Assembly (NCBI RefSeq): GCF_900142755.1
Contig: NZ_FRCA01000009.1
Location: 50,317-114,316, forward strand
Direction: 5' to 3'
Source: Halomonas cupida
GTDB lineage: Bacteria; Pseudomonadota; Gammaproteobacteria; Pseudomonadales; Halomonadaceae
DNA length: 64,000 bases
How positions within the stretch are numbered: the stretch's first letter is position 1; each line of letters starts with the position of its first letter. The notes under the pieces are model-generated. The model searched no databases. It had not been told where the DNA came from and saw only the letters and a list, made by a program, of their open reading frames with translations. The position numbers and the translations under genes are program-made. Of this stretch, positions 19,097 through 28,388 are shown in pieces.

Positions 19097-20523
19097 TGGC
19101 GAAAAACAGCGCAGAACAGCGTGGCTTCGAAGGCGTCGGCAAGGTATCACGCACCGGTGGCAAGGTCTTCCGCCCCTTCATCGATCGTGTCTTTGCTCGC
19201 CGGGTCAGCGGCGCACATCTCAGTCGTGACTGGGCCAGCGACACCGACTGGGCAAGGATGCAGCAGGATCCCTTGCGGGCTCGCATGATGCTCTACACCG
19301 TGCTGGTGGCGATCATTGTGCTGATTGTCTGGGCTTGCCTGGCACCTGTGGATGAGGTGACCCGTGGAGTGGGTAGCGTGATTCCGTCGAGTCAGTTGCA
19401 GCGGGTGCAGAGCTTCGACGGAGGGGTGGTCGACGAGATTCTTGTCGATGAAGGCGACCAGGTAGCAGCTGGGCAGTTGCTGATGCGTATCGACCCGACT
19501 CGCTTCCTCTCGACCTTCAATGAGAATCGTGTTCAAGCGGAAGCACTCGAGGCCAAGGCCGAGCGACTCCGGGCGCTGGCCACTGATTCCGAGTTCATGC
19601 CGTCCGAGGACCTCATTCAGCGCGCGCCGCATATCGTTGAACGTGAGCGGGAACTCTATAACAGCAATCTGGATACGCTCGATGAACAGCGCCAGATTCT
19701 CCAGGAGCGTCTGGAGCAGCGTAGGGCGGAGCTCAATGAAGCGGTGTCGAGGCGTGATACGGCAAGCCGTGAGTTGGGGCTGGCCAGCCAGGAACTGAAC
19801 ATGACACAGCCGTTGCTACAATCCGGTGCCGTCTCTGAAGTCGAGATTCTGCGTCTGCGTCGGGAAGTTTCAAGGGCCCGTGGTGAACGTATCCAAGCGA
19901 CGGCTCAGGTTGCTCGGTTGGAATCGGCCATTCAGGAGGCGGAAGGCGAACTGAGGGAAGTAGACTCCCAGGCCCGGACCGAGTGGCGTCAGGAGTTGAC
20001 AGCGACTCTCGGGGAGTTGGCTGCACTCAACGAGTCGAGCTCAGGGTTGCAGGATCGAGTGCGGCTCGCTGAGATCCGTTCACCAGTGGATGGTGTGGTG
20101 CAACGCTTGACCTTCAATACGTTGGGCGGTGTTGTGCAGCCTGGCCAGGAGGTGGTCGAGATTGTGCCAACGGACGATGCCCTTGTCGTCGAAGCTCGGA
20201 TCGCGCCTCAGGATATTGCATTCCTGCGACCGGGGTTGCCGGCCACCATCAAGCTTACCGCCTACGACTTCGCTATCTACGGCGGACTGGAGGCAGAGTT
20301 GGAGCATATCAGCGCGTCGACCACCACCAACGAGGAAGGCGATACCTTTTATCGGGTTCGTGTGAGAACCAGGGATAGTGCGGAAGAGGTGGTGGTGGAG
20401 GACCTTGATGTGATTCCCGGGATGACCGCTCAGGTGGATATCCTGACGGGGAAGCGCACCGTAATGCAATTCCTGCTTAAACCGGTGTTGAGAGCGTGGG
20501 GCAACGCGTTGGGAGAGCGCTGA
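19096..20523 (+). CDS. HlyD-family membrane fusion protein, LapC-like
   Basis: The periplasmic adaptor of the type I secretion system: 475 residues, one N-terminal transmembrane helix (LYTVLVAIIVLIVWACLAPV, about 67-86), a biotinyl-lipoyl-like half-motif (SFDGGVVDEILVDEGDQVAAGQLL), a long coiled-coil hairpin (about 140-310) and the C-terminal RSPVDGVVQRLTFNTLGGVV lipoyl half. It links the ABC exporter to the TolC-like channel two genes upstream. It starts inside the exporter stop codon and is followed directly by a LuxR regulator. Confidence 0.92.
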   Translation: MAKNSAEQRGFEGVGKVSRTGGKVFRPFIDRVFARRVSGAHLSRDWASDTDWARMQQDPLRARMMLYTVLVAIIVLIVWACLAPVDEVTRGVGSVIPSSQLQRVQSFDGGVVDEILVDEGDQVAAGQLLMRIDPTRFLSTFNENRVQAEALEAKAERLRALATDSEFMPSEDLIQRAPHIVERERELYNSNLDTLDEQRQILQERLEQRRAELNEAVSRRDTASRELGLASQELNMTQPLLQSGAVSEVEILRLRREVSRARGERIQATAQVARLESAIQEAEGELREVDSQARTEWRQELTATLGELAALNESSSGLQDRVRLAEIRSPVDGVVQRLTFNTLGGVVQPGQEVVEIVPTDDALVVEARIAPQDIAFLRPGLPATIKLTAYDFAIYGGLEAELEHISASTTTNEEGDTFYRVRVRTRDSAEEVVVEDLDVIPGMTAQVDILTGKRTVMQFLLKPVLRAWGNALGER

Positions 20524-21123
20524 ATGAGCCGATTTCTTGTCTATCAGGGAAGTAGTGAGATGCCGCGCTGGGGAGAGGCTTTTTCCGAAGTACAGATTGT
20601 TGCACCTCAATTGGCCGAAGAGCAGTCCTGCCGAGGAGATCTGGTCTGGGTGGTCGTGGAGCAGGGTGACTGGGTCGGTTTGTGCTCGAGGTTGAGTGCC
20701 GCTGGAGTGTTGGTAGCGGTGATGTCGTTCAACCCGCACTCCGCAGAGGCATATCGGGCTTTCAACGCCGGAGCGCGAGGCTATGTTCATGCTCTCTCGA
20801 CGCCGGATACTCTATGTCGGGTCGACATTGTGATTCGCAATCAGGGCTTCTGGGTATGGCATGAGCTGATGGACAGCCTCGTCGGAGGCGTGTTCAAGGC
20901 CCTTGGAGGCGCTGATTCGATGCGGAGTGGGGAACTGGACGAGTTGACGGATCGTGAGCGTGATGTAGCCCTGGCGGTCGCTGAGGGTCGCAGCAACAAG
21001 GTTGTAGCACGTGACCTGGGGATCACCGAGCGCACTGTGAAGGCGCATCTTGGAGCGGTCTTTCGCAAGCTGGACGTCAAGGATCGAATGCAGCTGATTC
21101 TGCGCCTGTCTCGAGATCAGTAG
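20524..21123 (+). CDS. LuxR-family response-regulator-like transcription factor
   Basis: A 199-residue regulator starting immediately after the adaptor stop codon. The C-terminal LuxR helix-turn-helix reads ELTDRERDVALAVAEGRSNK, then VVARDLGITERTVKAHLGAV. The N-terminal half resembles a receiver fold but lacks a clear phospho-acceptor Asp pattern, so it may be phosphorylation-independent. Its position as last gene of the type I secretion operon suggests it regulates biofilm or adhesin functions; its targets are unknown. Confidence 0.85.
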   Translation: MSRFLVYQGSSEMPRWGEAFSEVQIVAPQLAEEQSCRGDLVWVVVEQGDWVGLCSRLSAAGVLVAVMSFNPHSAEAYRAFNAGARGYVHALSTPDTLCRVDIVIRNQGFWVWHELMDSLVGGVFKALGGADSMRSGELDELTDRERDVALAVAEGRSNKVVARDLGITERTVKAHLGAVFRKLDVKDRMQLILRLSRDQ

Positions 21124-21145
21124 CACGTCATTCAGGCATGCAACG

Positions 21146-21180
21146 ACAAGGCCCCGCTCACAAGCGGGGCCTTGTCGTTG
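21146..21180. terminator. Terminator between the secretion operon and mtnN
   Basis: CAAGGCCCCGCT and AGCGGGGCCTTG pair around a CACA loop between the convergent ends of the LuxR gene and mtnN. It can function in both directions. Confidence 0.8.
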
Positions 21181-21201
21181 GTGGTGCTGCTCGGATCGGA
21201 A

Positions 21202-21945
21202 TCAGGCCGGGTGCAGGCTGTTTTCCTGGTGCTGGGTAGTGTTGGCGAGGCGGGCAACCATGGCGCTGACCATGCGGCTGGAGTGGTCTGCGGCCTTTTC
21301 GAGAAATGCCTCGAAGGATAAGTGGTTGTCGCCCTGGCCGGCGATGTCCGACAGGGCACGGATGACCACGAAAGGGCAGCCATAGAGATGGCAGGTCTGG
21401 GCGATGGCAGCAGCTTCCATCTCGGCGGCAAGCATGGTGGGAAAGCGGTTGCGGGTACGTGATACCAGATCCGGGCAGGCCATGAAAACGTCACCGGTGG
21501 CGATCAACCCCTCCACTACCTTGACTTCATTCATGGCCTCAACGCTCTCGCGCGCCATTCGCACCAGACGCTCATCCGGCAGATAAGCTGCCGGCATATT
21601 GGGTACCTGGCCGTGCTCGTAGCCGAACACCACTGCATCCACATCGTGGTGGCGCACTTCGCTGGATACCACTACATCACCGATGCTCAGTCCCTCACCA
21701 AATCCACCGGCGGAGCCGGTGTTGATGATGGCCTGAGGCTGATAGTTGTCCAGCAGCAGAGTGGCGCCGATGGCGGCGTTGACCTTGCCGATTCCGGACT
21801 GCAGCAGAATGACTTCGACGCCATGCAGGCGACCCACGTGGAAGGTCGAGCCAACATGCGTGCGAGTGGTGACGTCTTCCATCTGCCCGGCCAGTTGGGC
21901 AACTTCCTGGCTCATGGCACCAATGATGCCGATACGCTTGATCAA
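21202..21945 (-). CDS. mtnN: 5'-methylthioadenosine/S-adenosylhomocysteine nucleosidase
   Basis: This enzyme cleaves methylthioadenosine and S-adenosylhomocysteine to adenine and the thioribose sugar; its S-ribosylhomocysteine product is the LuxS substrate. The core begins KRIGIIGAMSQEV. NTGSAGGF is the purine/ribose loop, MEAAAIAQTC the substrate-binding Met-Glu motif, and IRALSDIAG carries the catalytic Asp. The best start is a TTG at 21945, which gives 247 residues and has AGGAG eight bases upstream; no suitable ATG exists there. luxS lies 34 bases upstream on the same strand, so the two genes encode consecutive steps. Confidence 0.93.
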   Translation of the reverse strand: MIKRIGIIGAMSQEVAQLAGQMEDVTTRTHVGSTFHVGRLHGVEVILLQSGIGKVNAAIGATLLLDNYQPQAIINTGSAGGFGEGLSIGDVVVSSEVRHHDVDAVVFGYEHGQVPNMPAAYLPDERLVRMARESVEAMNEVKVVEGLIATGDVFMACPDLVSRTRNRFPTMLAAEMEAAAIAQTCHLYGCPFVVIRALSDIAGQGDNHLSFEAFLEKAADHSSRMVSAMVARLANTTQHQENSLHPA

Positions 21946-21979
21946 CGACGGGGTCTCCTGAATCTCCTGGGGGGTTGGC

Positions 21980-22447
21980 TCAGGCAAATACCTGAGTCCA
22001 CTCATTGCGCTTGTCCAGCAACTGGCGTGCCAGCTGCTGAGCGCCCTCGAGACTGTGGCTGGCGGCCCATCCACACTGTACTTCGTTGCACGCAGGCACT
22101 TCCGTGGCGCTGAGTACATCCTGGAGAGTGCTCTCGATCAGGCGCAGCACATCGTCATAGTCATCATGGTTGATCATGGCGACATAGAAGCCGGTCTGGC
22201 AGCCCATCGGGCTGATGTCCACCACCTTGTCAGAGTGGTTGCGAGACAGCTCGGCCATCAGGTGCTCAAGGGAGTGCAGAGCAGGCATTTCCATGTGCTC
22301 ACGATTGGGCTGGCAGATGCGCAGGTCGTATTTGTGAATACGATCGCCATTTTCGCCGGTCTTGATATCTGCCAGGCGAACGTAGGGCGCCTTGACCCTG
22401 GTGTGATCCAGGTTGAAGCTTTCGACGTTCATCTTCTTGTCGCTCAT
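21980..22447 (-). CDS. luxS: S-ribosylhomocysteine lyase
   Basis: LuxS converts S-ribosylhomocysteine to homocysteine and DPD, the precursor of autoinducer-2. The 155-residue protein carries the metal-binding HSLEH motif (His58, Glu61, His62), the catalytic cysteine in [10 protein letters not shown], and the third metal ligand Cys in the ACNEVQCGW region. mtnN, which makes its substrate, is immediately downstream. It could serve methyl-cycle recycling as much as signalling. Confidence 0.96.
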   Translation of the reverse strand: MSDKKMNVESFNLDHTRVKAPYVRLADIKTGENGDRIHKYDLRICQPNREHMEMPALHSLEHLMAELSRNHSDKVVDISPMGCQTGFYVAMINHDDYDDVLRLIESTLQDVLSATEVPACNEVQCGWAASHSLEGAQQLARQLLDKRNEWTQVFA

Positions 22448-22569
22448 GCTGGGGCCTCGCGAGGAAGGAGTGAGCTATGCAAAGTGCAAGGGGGAGGCTG
22501 GGACGCGCTGATCAGCCCCTGAAAAAGGGGCGCTATTCTACTCAATGCTTCAGCGCGTCGCACCCGTTG

Positions 22570-23439
22570 TCATTCCGGTGAATGCTTGCCGTCATGGATC
22601 TCTGCAGCCATCAGAGTGTTCTCCAGCAGGCAGGCCACGGTCATCGGGCCAACGCCGCCTGGTACTGGGGTGATGTGGCTGGCCCGCTGGGCGGCATCGT
22701 CGAAATCGACATCGCCCACCAGGCGGCCATCCTGCTGACGGTTGATGCCCACATCGATGACGATGGCGCCTTCGCGGACCCACTCACCTTTTACCAGCCC
22801 TGGATTACCGACCGCCACGACCAGTAATTCAGCACGACGTACATGCTCTTCCAGATCGCGGGTGAAGCGGTGGCAGACGGTTGTGGTGCAGCCGGCCAGC
22901 ATCAGTTCCAGAGCCATCGGGCGACCGACGATGTTCGACGCGCCAACAACGGTGGCATTGAGCCCGCGTACCGAGATATCGCTGTGCTGCAGCAGGGTGA
23001 TTACCCCTTTTGGTGTGCAGGGACGCAGCAGGGGCAGGCGTTGAGCGAGACGACCGAGGTTGTAGGGATGGAAGCCGTCGACATCCTTGCTGGGCAGAAT
23101 CCGTTCCAGAATAGGGCGGGGATCGAGATGCTCCGGCAGCGGCAGCTGTACCAGAATGCCGTCGATTGCCGGGTCGGCGTTGAGGCGGTCGACCATGTCC
23201 TCGAGCTCCTGCTGGGAGGTGGTCGCCGGGAGGGTATGCTTGACCGAGGCGATACCAGCTTCCTCGCAGGCCTTGTGCTTGTTGCGTACATAGACCTCGG
23301 AGGCAGGATCCTCGCCAACCAGTACCACGGCCAGCCCGGGAGCACGGCCTCCGGCGTCACGCCGGGCCTGAACCTGGCGTGCGACTTGCTGGCGGACAGA
23401 GGCGGCAATGGATTTGCCGTCAATCAGTTGGGCGGTCAT
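22570..23439 (-). CDS. folD: Bifunctional methylenetetrahydrofolate dehydrogenase/cyclohydrolase
   Basis: This enzyme interconverts 5,10-methylene-, methenyl- and 10-formyl-tetrahydrofolate using NADP. The 289-residue protein begins [19 protein letters not shown]. It has the active-site [14 protein letters not shown] with the essential Lys, [14 protein letters not shown], and the NADP-binding [16 protein letters not shown], ending with [14 protein letters not shown]. The start at 23439 follows GAGGGAAG; the frame is open upstream without homology. Confidence 0.97.
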   Translation of the reverse strand: MTAQLIDGKSIAASVRQQVARQVQARRDAGGRAPGLAVVLVGEDPASEVYVRNKHKACEEAGIASVKHTLPATTSQQELEDMVDRLNADPAIDGILVQLPLPEHLDPRPILERILPSKDVDGFHPYNLGRLAQRLPLLRPCTPKGVITLLQHSDISVRGLNATVVGASNIVGRPMALELMLAGCTTTVCHRFTRDLEEHVRRAELLVVAVGNPGLVKGEWVREGAIVIDVGINRQQDGRLVGDVDFDDAAQRASHITPVPGGVGPMTVACLLENTLMAAEIHDGKHSPE

Positions 23440-23574
23440 CAGCTTCCCTCGACAGTGTCGGTAGATCAGAAAAAAAGGGTGAAGAAGAATCGGGGGAAGT
23501 GATTTTCGCATGAGCGCACGCTCAGGCAAAGGGCAACGTCCCAGCAACGAGCCCCGAGCCTGAACCTCAGCTAC

Positions 23575-23722
23575 GAGCGCCGAGCTTCGAGCACGCTACG
23601 CTCGAGCAGGTAAACCCAGCCACGAGCTTCGAGCTGCGAGCACGCTACGCTCGAGCCGAACCCCGAACCCCGAACCCCGAACCCCGAACCCCGAACCCCG
23701 AACCCCGAACCCCGAACCCCGA
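23575..23722. repeat. GCTACGCTCGAGC motifs followed by a long GAACCCC array
   Basis: Two copies of the ACGCTACGCTCGAGC intergenic motif (near 23,591 and 23,641) lead into about nine uninterrupted copies of GAACCCC (23,656-23,720). The heptamer array is the same as at the left edge of the window. No gene is visible. Confidence 0.9.
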
Positions 23723-23817
23723 ATCCTGAGCCAAGGCGCGTAATCATCAGGTTGGCACTGGGCAGCTCGCCACACGTGGCTGGGGTTGTCTGTGATCCAT
23801 GGGGCGGCACCATACTG

Positions 23818-23876
23818 CTCGTAGCTCGTAGCTCGTAGCTCGTAGCTCGTAGCTCGTAGCTCGTAGCTCGTAGCTG
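23818..23876. repeat. GTAGCTC heptamer tandem array
   Basis: About eight copies of GTAGCTC. This is the reverse complement of the TACGAGC array found downstream of argF, so the two arrays are inverted relative to each other. Confidence 0.9.
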
Positions 23877-23921
23877 GCTTCCGCTAACCCCTGGCCCCAG
23901 CAAACAAATTTCTACATGTGC

Positions 23922-23949
23922 TTGACTACAGGGCAAAGTTCCGTAGAAT
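23922..23949 (+). promoter_or_regulatory. Sigma-70 promoter of the tRNA cluster
   Basis: TTGACT (23,922-23,927) and TAGAAT (23,944-23,949) are separated by 16 bases and lie about 56 bases before the tRNA-Pro gene, on the coding strand. Confidence 0.6.
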
Positions 23950-24005
23950 ACGCAGCGCTTGGTGAGGCCAGTCATCGGTTCGCCAGGTGTCGTGCAGCAA
24001 GCCGG

Positions 24006-24082
24006 CGGGGTGTAGCGCAGTCTGGTAGCGCGCCTGCTTTGGGAGCAGGATGTCGGGGGTTCGAATCCCTCCACCCCGACCA
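24006..24082 (+). tRNA. tRNA-Pro(TGG)
   Basis: A 77-base cloverleaf with acceptor arms CGGGGTG and CACCCCG, anticodon loop TTTGGGA with anticodon TGG between CCTGC and GCAGG, T-loop GTTCGAATC, and an encoded CCA end. Confidence 0.97.
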
Positions 24083-24149
24083 CAACTTGTTGTTTGGTCA
24101 GAAGATTTTTTGATCGAGAGTTGTGGTCAGGCGTTCGGTTTTGTAGAAT

Positions 24150-24226
24150 GCGCCCATAGCTCAACCGGATAGAGCAACGGCCTTCTAAGCCGTAGGTTGC
24201 AGGTTCGAGTCCTGCTGGGCGTGCCA
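24150..24226 (+). tRNA. tRNA-Arg(TCT)
   Basis: A 77-base tRNA starting GCGCCCATAGCTCAACCGGA. The anticodon stem and loop is CGGCC-TTCTAAG-CCG with anticodon TCT, the T-loop is GTTCGAGTC and CCA is encoded. It reads rare AGA codons. Confidence 0.96.
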
Positions 24227-24302
24227 TCTGCTGGCATGCGACAGGCAGGGGCGAAGCGGTGCTGCGTAAGCGTGGCAGCGAGAAGTGCGCGGAATATGCA
24301 AT

Positions 24303-24378
24303 GGTGGATGTAGCTCAGTGGTAGAGCCCCGGATTGTGGCTCCGGTGGTCGTGGGTTCGATCCCCATCATCCACCCCA
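24303..24378 (+). tRNA. tRNA-His(GTG), copy 1
   Basis: A 76-base tRNA that includes the extra G at position -1 pairing with C73, diagnostic of tRNA-His. The anticodon loop is ATTGTGG with anticodon GTG, and CCA is encoded. Confidence 0.97.
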
Positions 24379-24428
24379 TTCATGTTTCGTGACATCGTTG
24401 ACCGTTATCAGGCAGTGCTCGAGGTTAT

Positions 24429-24504
24429 GGTGGATGTAGCTCAGTGGTAGAGCCCCGGATTGTGGCTCCGGTGGTCGTGGGTTCGATCCCCATCATCCAC
24501 CCCA
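24429..24504 (+). tRNA. tRNA-His(GTG), copy 2
   Basis: Identical in sequence to the preceding tRNA-His and separated from it by 50 bases, so a recent tandem duplication or one kept identical by gene conversion. Confidence 0.97.
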
Positions 24505-24821
24505 TTTCCTCTCTCTTTCGTAGACTATTCCAGCTTGTTCTCAAAGTATTTTCTCCTGAATCCATTTCCCCTTGTCGTGCCGGAACACCAGTATGGTGTC
24601 AGGTGCGCCTTTCGGTGTTCCCAGCGGTATTCATTGGCATTGATTTCGGCCACTATTATAGTGCCGTTCAACTGATTTCTGTCCTTTCGGCCCTTGTAAT
24701 ATGTGAGTGCGCCCCCATGTTCCGCGGTACGGCGCTTGCCAGTGCCTCACAGGATTCATAAAATCACTCCTTTGATGTTTATACGTCTTTCCAGTACGCC
24801 CTAGTCGGTAGAGGATTATTC
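24505..24821. promoter_or_regulatory. Gene-free leader upstream of tig
   Basis: This stretch of about 320 bases separates the tRNA cluster from tig. It is T-rich compared with the surrounding genes and has no convincing open frame. It presumably holds the tRNA terminator and the tig promoter; I could not fix either precisely. Confidence 0.4.
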
Positions 24822-26168
24822 ATGCAAGTTTCCGTCGATACGACCTCCCAGATCGAACGCCGCATCAATGTGCAGGTGCCGGCCGCCGAGATTGATGAGG
24901 CCGTGGCCGCCCGTCTCCAGGAAGCCGCCAAAAATGTCCGTCTCGACGGCTTCCGCAAGGGCAGAGTGCCGATGTCGGTGATTCGTCAGCGCTATGGCAG
25001 CGAAGTGCGCAACGAGGTCGTGGGCGAGGTGATGCGTGAGCGCTATGTGCGCGCCATCACCGACGAAAAGCTCAACCCGGCTGGCTATCCGCAGATCGAA
25101 GCCAACGTCAATGAGGCAGGCAAGGATCTCGAGTTCACCGCCATTCTGGAAATCTATCCGGAGATCGAGCTGGCCTCCGTCGAAGGTACTGAGGTCGAGC
25201 GCCCGGTGGTTGAAATCAGCGATGCTGATGTCGAGGAAATGATCGAGACGCTGCGCAAGCAGAACGCCGACTGGCAGGTAGTCGAGCGTGCCGCCGAGGA
25301 TGGCGATCAGGTCAACATCGACTTCCAGGGCTTCCTGGGCGATGAGCCGTTCGAGGGCGGTAGTGCCGAAGGCCATGACCTGGTGCTGGGCTCCGGCAGC
25401 TTCATTCCCGGCTTCGAGGACCAGTTGGTTGGTGCCACCGCCGGCGAGGACAAGGAGATCAAGGTCACCTTCCCCGAGGACTACCAGGCTGAGCAGCTTG
25501 CCGGTAACGAAGCTACCTTCAAGGTCAAGGTCAACGCGATCAAGGGCCAGCAGCTGCCGGAAGTGGATGACGAGTTCATCAGCAAGTTCGGTGTCGAGGA
25601 CGGTGATGCTGAAGCCTTCCGTGCCGAAATACGCAAGAACATGACTCGCGAGGCCACTCAGGCTATCGAGAACCGTGTCAAGCAGCAGGTGCTCGAGGCA
25701 CTGAAGAACGCCAACGACATCCCGGTTCCGCAGGCACTGATCCAGCAGGAAACGGACGGTCTCAAGCGTCAGGCGGCTCAGCAGTTCGGTCTGGGCGAGG
25801 ACTTTGATGTCAGCCAACTGCCCAACGAGCTGTTTGCCGAGCAGGCGCGCAGCCGTGTTCAGGTTGGTCTTCTGCTCGCCGAAGTGATCAAGTCCAATGA
25901 ACTTGATGCCAGCGACGACGAGATCAAGGCGCGTGTCGAGCAGCTCGCTGAGCAGTACCAGCAGCCTGAACAGGTTGTCGAGTACTACATGGGCAACGAT
26001 CAGATGAAGACTCAGGTCAAGTCTGCACTGCTCGAGGAAAAGGCGGTAGAGAAACTGCTCGAACAGGCTGCTGTCAAGGACGTGGAAATGTCCTATCAGC
26101 AGGCGCTGGCTGCGGCTCAGCAGCAGTCAGGTGACGACGCCGAAGAGGAAGACGGCGAGCAAGCCTGA
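24822..26168 (+). CDS. tig: Trigger factor
   Basis: The ribosome-bound chaperone and peptidyl-prolyl isomerase that meets nascent chains at the exit tunnel. The 448-residue protein has the N-terminal ribosome-binding domain with the signature GFRKGRVP near 46-53, an FKBP-type PPIase domain (about 155-245, GDQVNIDFQGFLGDEPFEGG) and a long helical C-terminal domain. Family order is intact. tig is followed by clpP and clpX, the common order in gammaproteobacteria. Confidence 0.98.
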   Translation: MQVSVDTTSQIERRINVQVPAAEIDEAVAARLQEAAKNVRLDGFRKGRVPMSVIRQRYGSEVRNEVVGEVMRERYVRAITDEKLNPAGYPQIEANVNEAGKDLEFTAILEIYPEIELASVEGTEVERPVVEISDADVEEMIETLRKQNADWQVVERAAEDGDQVNIDFQGFLGDEPFEGGSAEGHDLVLGSGSFIPGFEDQLVGATAGEDKEIKVTFPEDYQAEQLAGNEATFKVKVNAIKGQQLPEVDDEFISKFGVEDGDAEAFRAEIRKNMTREATQAIENRVKQQVLEALKNANDIPVPQALIQQETDGLKRQAAQQFGLGEDFDVSQLPNELFAEQARSRVQVGLLLAEVIKSNELDASDDEIKARVEQLAEQYQQPEQVVEYYMGNDQMKTQVKSALLEEKAVEKLLEQAAVKDVEMSYQQALAAAQQQSGDDAEEEDGEQA

Positions 26169-26175
26169 TATCACT

Positions 26176-26210
26176 CGGGGCTGGTCGGTCGATCAGCCCC
26201 TTGTTTCTTC
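26176..26210 (+). terminator. Hairpin between tig and clpP
   Basis: GGGGCTG (26,177-26,183) and CAGCCCC (26,194-26,200) pair around ten bases and are followed by TTGTTTCTT. It is a terminator or a partial attenuator before clpP. Confidence 0.65.
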
Positions 26211-26239
26211 CCCATTCACCGTAAGCAGGGACATCTCCC

Positions 26240-26860
26240 ATGAGCAATGAATTCGACATTCGCGCCGCAGGTGGTCTGGTGCCCATGGTGGTCGAGCAGA
26301 GCGCACGCGGCGAGCGCGCCTACGATATCTACTCCCGGTTGTTGAAGGAGCGCGTGATCTTCCTTGTCGGCCCGGTAGAAGACCACATGGCCAATCTGCT
26401 GGTGGCTCAACTATTGTTCCTCGAGTCGGAGAACCCGGACAAGGATATCCACCTGTATATCAACTCTCCCGGTGGTGCGGTGACTGCCGGTATGGCCATC
26501 TACGACACCATGCAGTTCATCAAGCCTGATGTCTCGACGCTGTGTATCGGTCAGGCGGCTAGTATGGGAGCGTTGCTGCTGGCGGGCGGTGCAGCGGGCA
26601 AGCGTTTCTGTCTACCCAACTCGCGGATGATGATTCACCAGCCGTTGGGTGGTTACCAGGGCCAGGCCAGCGATATCGAGATCCATACCCGCGAGATCCT
26701 CGGGATTCGCGAGAAGCTCAACAATATTCTTGCCCATCATACCGGCCAGGATATCGAGACCATTGCCCGGGATACTGATCGTGACAACTTCATGAGCGGT
26801 GCCCAGGCAGCCGAGTATGGCTTGATCGATGCGGTGCTGGATAAGCGTCCGGCATCCTGA
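26240..26860 (+). CDS. clpP: ATP-dependent Clp protease proteolytic subunit
   Basis: The serine protease chamber that degrades proteins unfolded by ClpX or ClpA. The 206-residue protein has the catalytic Ser108 in [11 protein letters not shown], His133 in [10 protein letters not shown], and the third residue in the downstream DTDRDNFMS segment. The head-domain hydrophobic sites and a short processable N-terminus are usual. It lies 80 bases before clpX. Confidence 0.98.
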   Translation: MSNEFDIRAAGGLVPMVVEQSARGERAYDIYSRLLKERVIFLVGPVEDHMANLLVAQLLFLESENPDKDIHLYINSPGGAVTAGMAIYDTMQFIKPDVSTLCIGQAASMGALLLAGGAAGKRFCLPNSRMMIHQPLGGYQGQASDIEIHTREILGIREKLNNILAHHTGQDIETIARDTDRDNFMSGAQAAEYGLIDAVLDKRPAS

Positions 26861-26940
26861 TAGCGTGGTAGTTTCCACGCGCTGATTACCGATTACCCGG
26901 TGGCCCCTGAGGGGGCCGCCGCTGCCAGAGAGGTACGCGA

Positions 26941-28227
26941 ATGGCCGACGGCAAAGGCAAGGACGACAACGGCAAGCTGCTGTACTGCTCATTCTGTGGC
27001 AAGAACCAGAATGAAGTGCGCAAGCTGATTGCCGGCCCGTCCGTATATATCTGCGACGAGTGTGTCGATCTGTGCAACGACATCATTCGCGAGGAAGTTC
27101 TCGATGCCGATGCCGAGAGCGATGAGGAGCGTCTGCCTGTTCCGCGCGAAATTCGGCACACCCTGGATGATTATGTGATTGGTCAAGACCGCGCCAAGAT
27201 GGTGCTGTCGGTGGCTGTCTACAATCACTACAAGCGTCTGCGTCACAGCAGCAAGGACGAAGTCGAACTTGGCAAGTCCAATATTCTGCTGATTGGCCCG
27301 ACCGGTAGCGGCAAGACTCTGCTGGCCGAGACCCTGGCGCGTCTGCTCAATGTTCCCTTCACCATCGCTGATGCGACCACGCTTACTGAAGCGGGTTACG
27401 TGGGCGAGGATGTCGAGAACATCATTCAGAAGCTGTTGCAGAAGTGTGACTATGACGTGGACAAGGCCGAGCGCGGTATTGTCTACATCGATGAGATCGA
27501 CAAGATCTCACGCAAGTCGGACAACCCCTCGATTACACGCGATGTGTCCGGCGAGGGTGTACAGCAGGCACTGTTGAAGCTGATCGAGGGCACTACGGCC
27601 TCAGTGCCACCTCAGGGTGGCCGCAAGCACCCGCAGCAGGAATTCCTACAGGTCGATACCAGCAATATCCTGTTTATTGTGGGTGGTGCTTTCGCAGGGC
27701 TGGACAAGGTGATCCGTGATCGTGCCGAGAAGGGCGGTATCGGGTTCAATGCCGAGGTCAAGAGCAAGGACGAGACGCGTGGCGTTGGTGAGCTGCTGCT
27801 CGATGTCGAACCGGAAGATCTGGTCAAGTTCGGCCTGATCCCCGAGTTCGTCGGGCGTTTGCCAGTCATCGCGACGCTGACCGAGTTGACCGAGGAAGCT
27901 CTCATCCAGATTCTTGTTGAGCCGCGCAACTCACTGGTCAAGCAGTATTCTCGCCTTTTCGAGATGGAAGATGTCGAGCTGGATTTCCGTGAGGATGCAT
28001 TGCGTGCCGTCGCCAAGAAGGCGATGAAACGCAAGACCGGTGCTCGCGGCCTGCGTTCGATCCTCGAGTCGGTATTGCTCGACACCATGTACGAGATCCC
28101 CTCTCAGGAGGGCGTTTCCAAGGTGGTGATCGATGGCACGGTGATTGCGGGAGAAAGCGAACCATTGTTGATCTACTCCCAGCAGGAAGCGGAAGAGCAG
28201 CCACGCGTCGACGGTACCGACGGCTGA
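26941..28227 (+). CDS. clpX: ClpX unfoldase
   Basis: An AAA+ ring ATPase that unfolds substrates for ClpP. The 428-residue protein has a zinc-binding domain with CSFCG and ICDEC (Cys16, 19, 38, 41), Walker A GPTGSGKT near residue 120, Walker B VYIDEIDK, and the C-terminal arginine sensor within [11 protein letters not shown]. It is followed by a strong hairpin and then lon. Confidence 0.98.
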   Translation: MADGKGKDDNGKLLYCSFCGKNQNEVRKLIAGPSVYICDECVDLCNDIIREEVLDADAESDEERLPVPREIRHTLDDYVIGQDRAKMVLSVAVYNHYKRLRHSSKDEVELGKSNILLIGPTGSGKTLLAETLARLLNVPFTIADATTLTEAGYVGEDVENIIQKLLQKCDYDVDKAERGIVYIDEIDKISRKSDNPSITRDVSGEGVQQALLKLIEGTTASVPPQGGRKHPQQEFLQVDTSNILFIVGGAFAGLDKVIRDRAEKGGIGFNAEVKSKDETRGVGELLLDVEPEDLVKFGLIPEFVGRLPVIATLTELTEEALIQILVEPRNSLVKQYSRLFEMEDVELDFREDALRAVAKKAMKRKTGARGLRSILESVLLDTMYEIPSQEGVSKVVIDGTVIAGESEPLLIYSQQEAEEQPRVDGTDG

Positions 28228-28253
28228 TTCTGTCGCTCTTGATCTGCGACGCC

Positions 28254-28286
28254 AGACAAGGGGCCGCATATGCGGCCCCTTGTCTT
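28254..28286 (+). terminator. Terminator after clpX
   Basis: AGACAAGGGGCCGCAT and ATGCGGCCCCTTGTCT form a perfect inverted repeat, giving a long stem 27 bases after the clpX stop codon. Confidence 0.8.
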
Positions 28287-28388
28287 GCAGGCCCGCCAAT
28301 AGTCGCCAGGGTGAGCCCACCCTTGTAATGCCTCTGGAATGCCCCCATTCCTGAGGGATTCATCCGCTATGTTTGAGGAACGTCTGCG

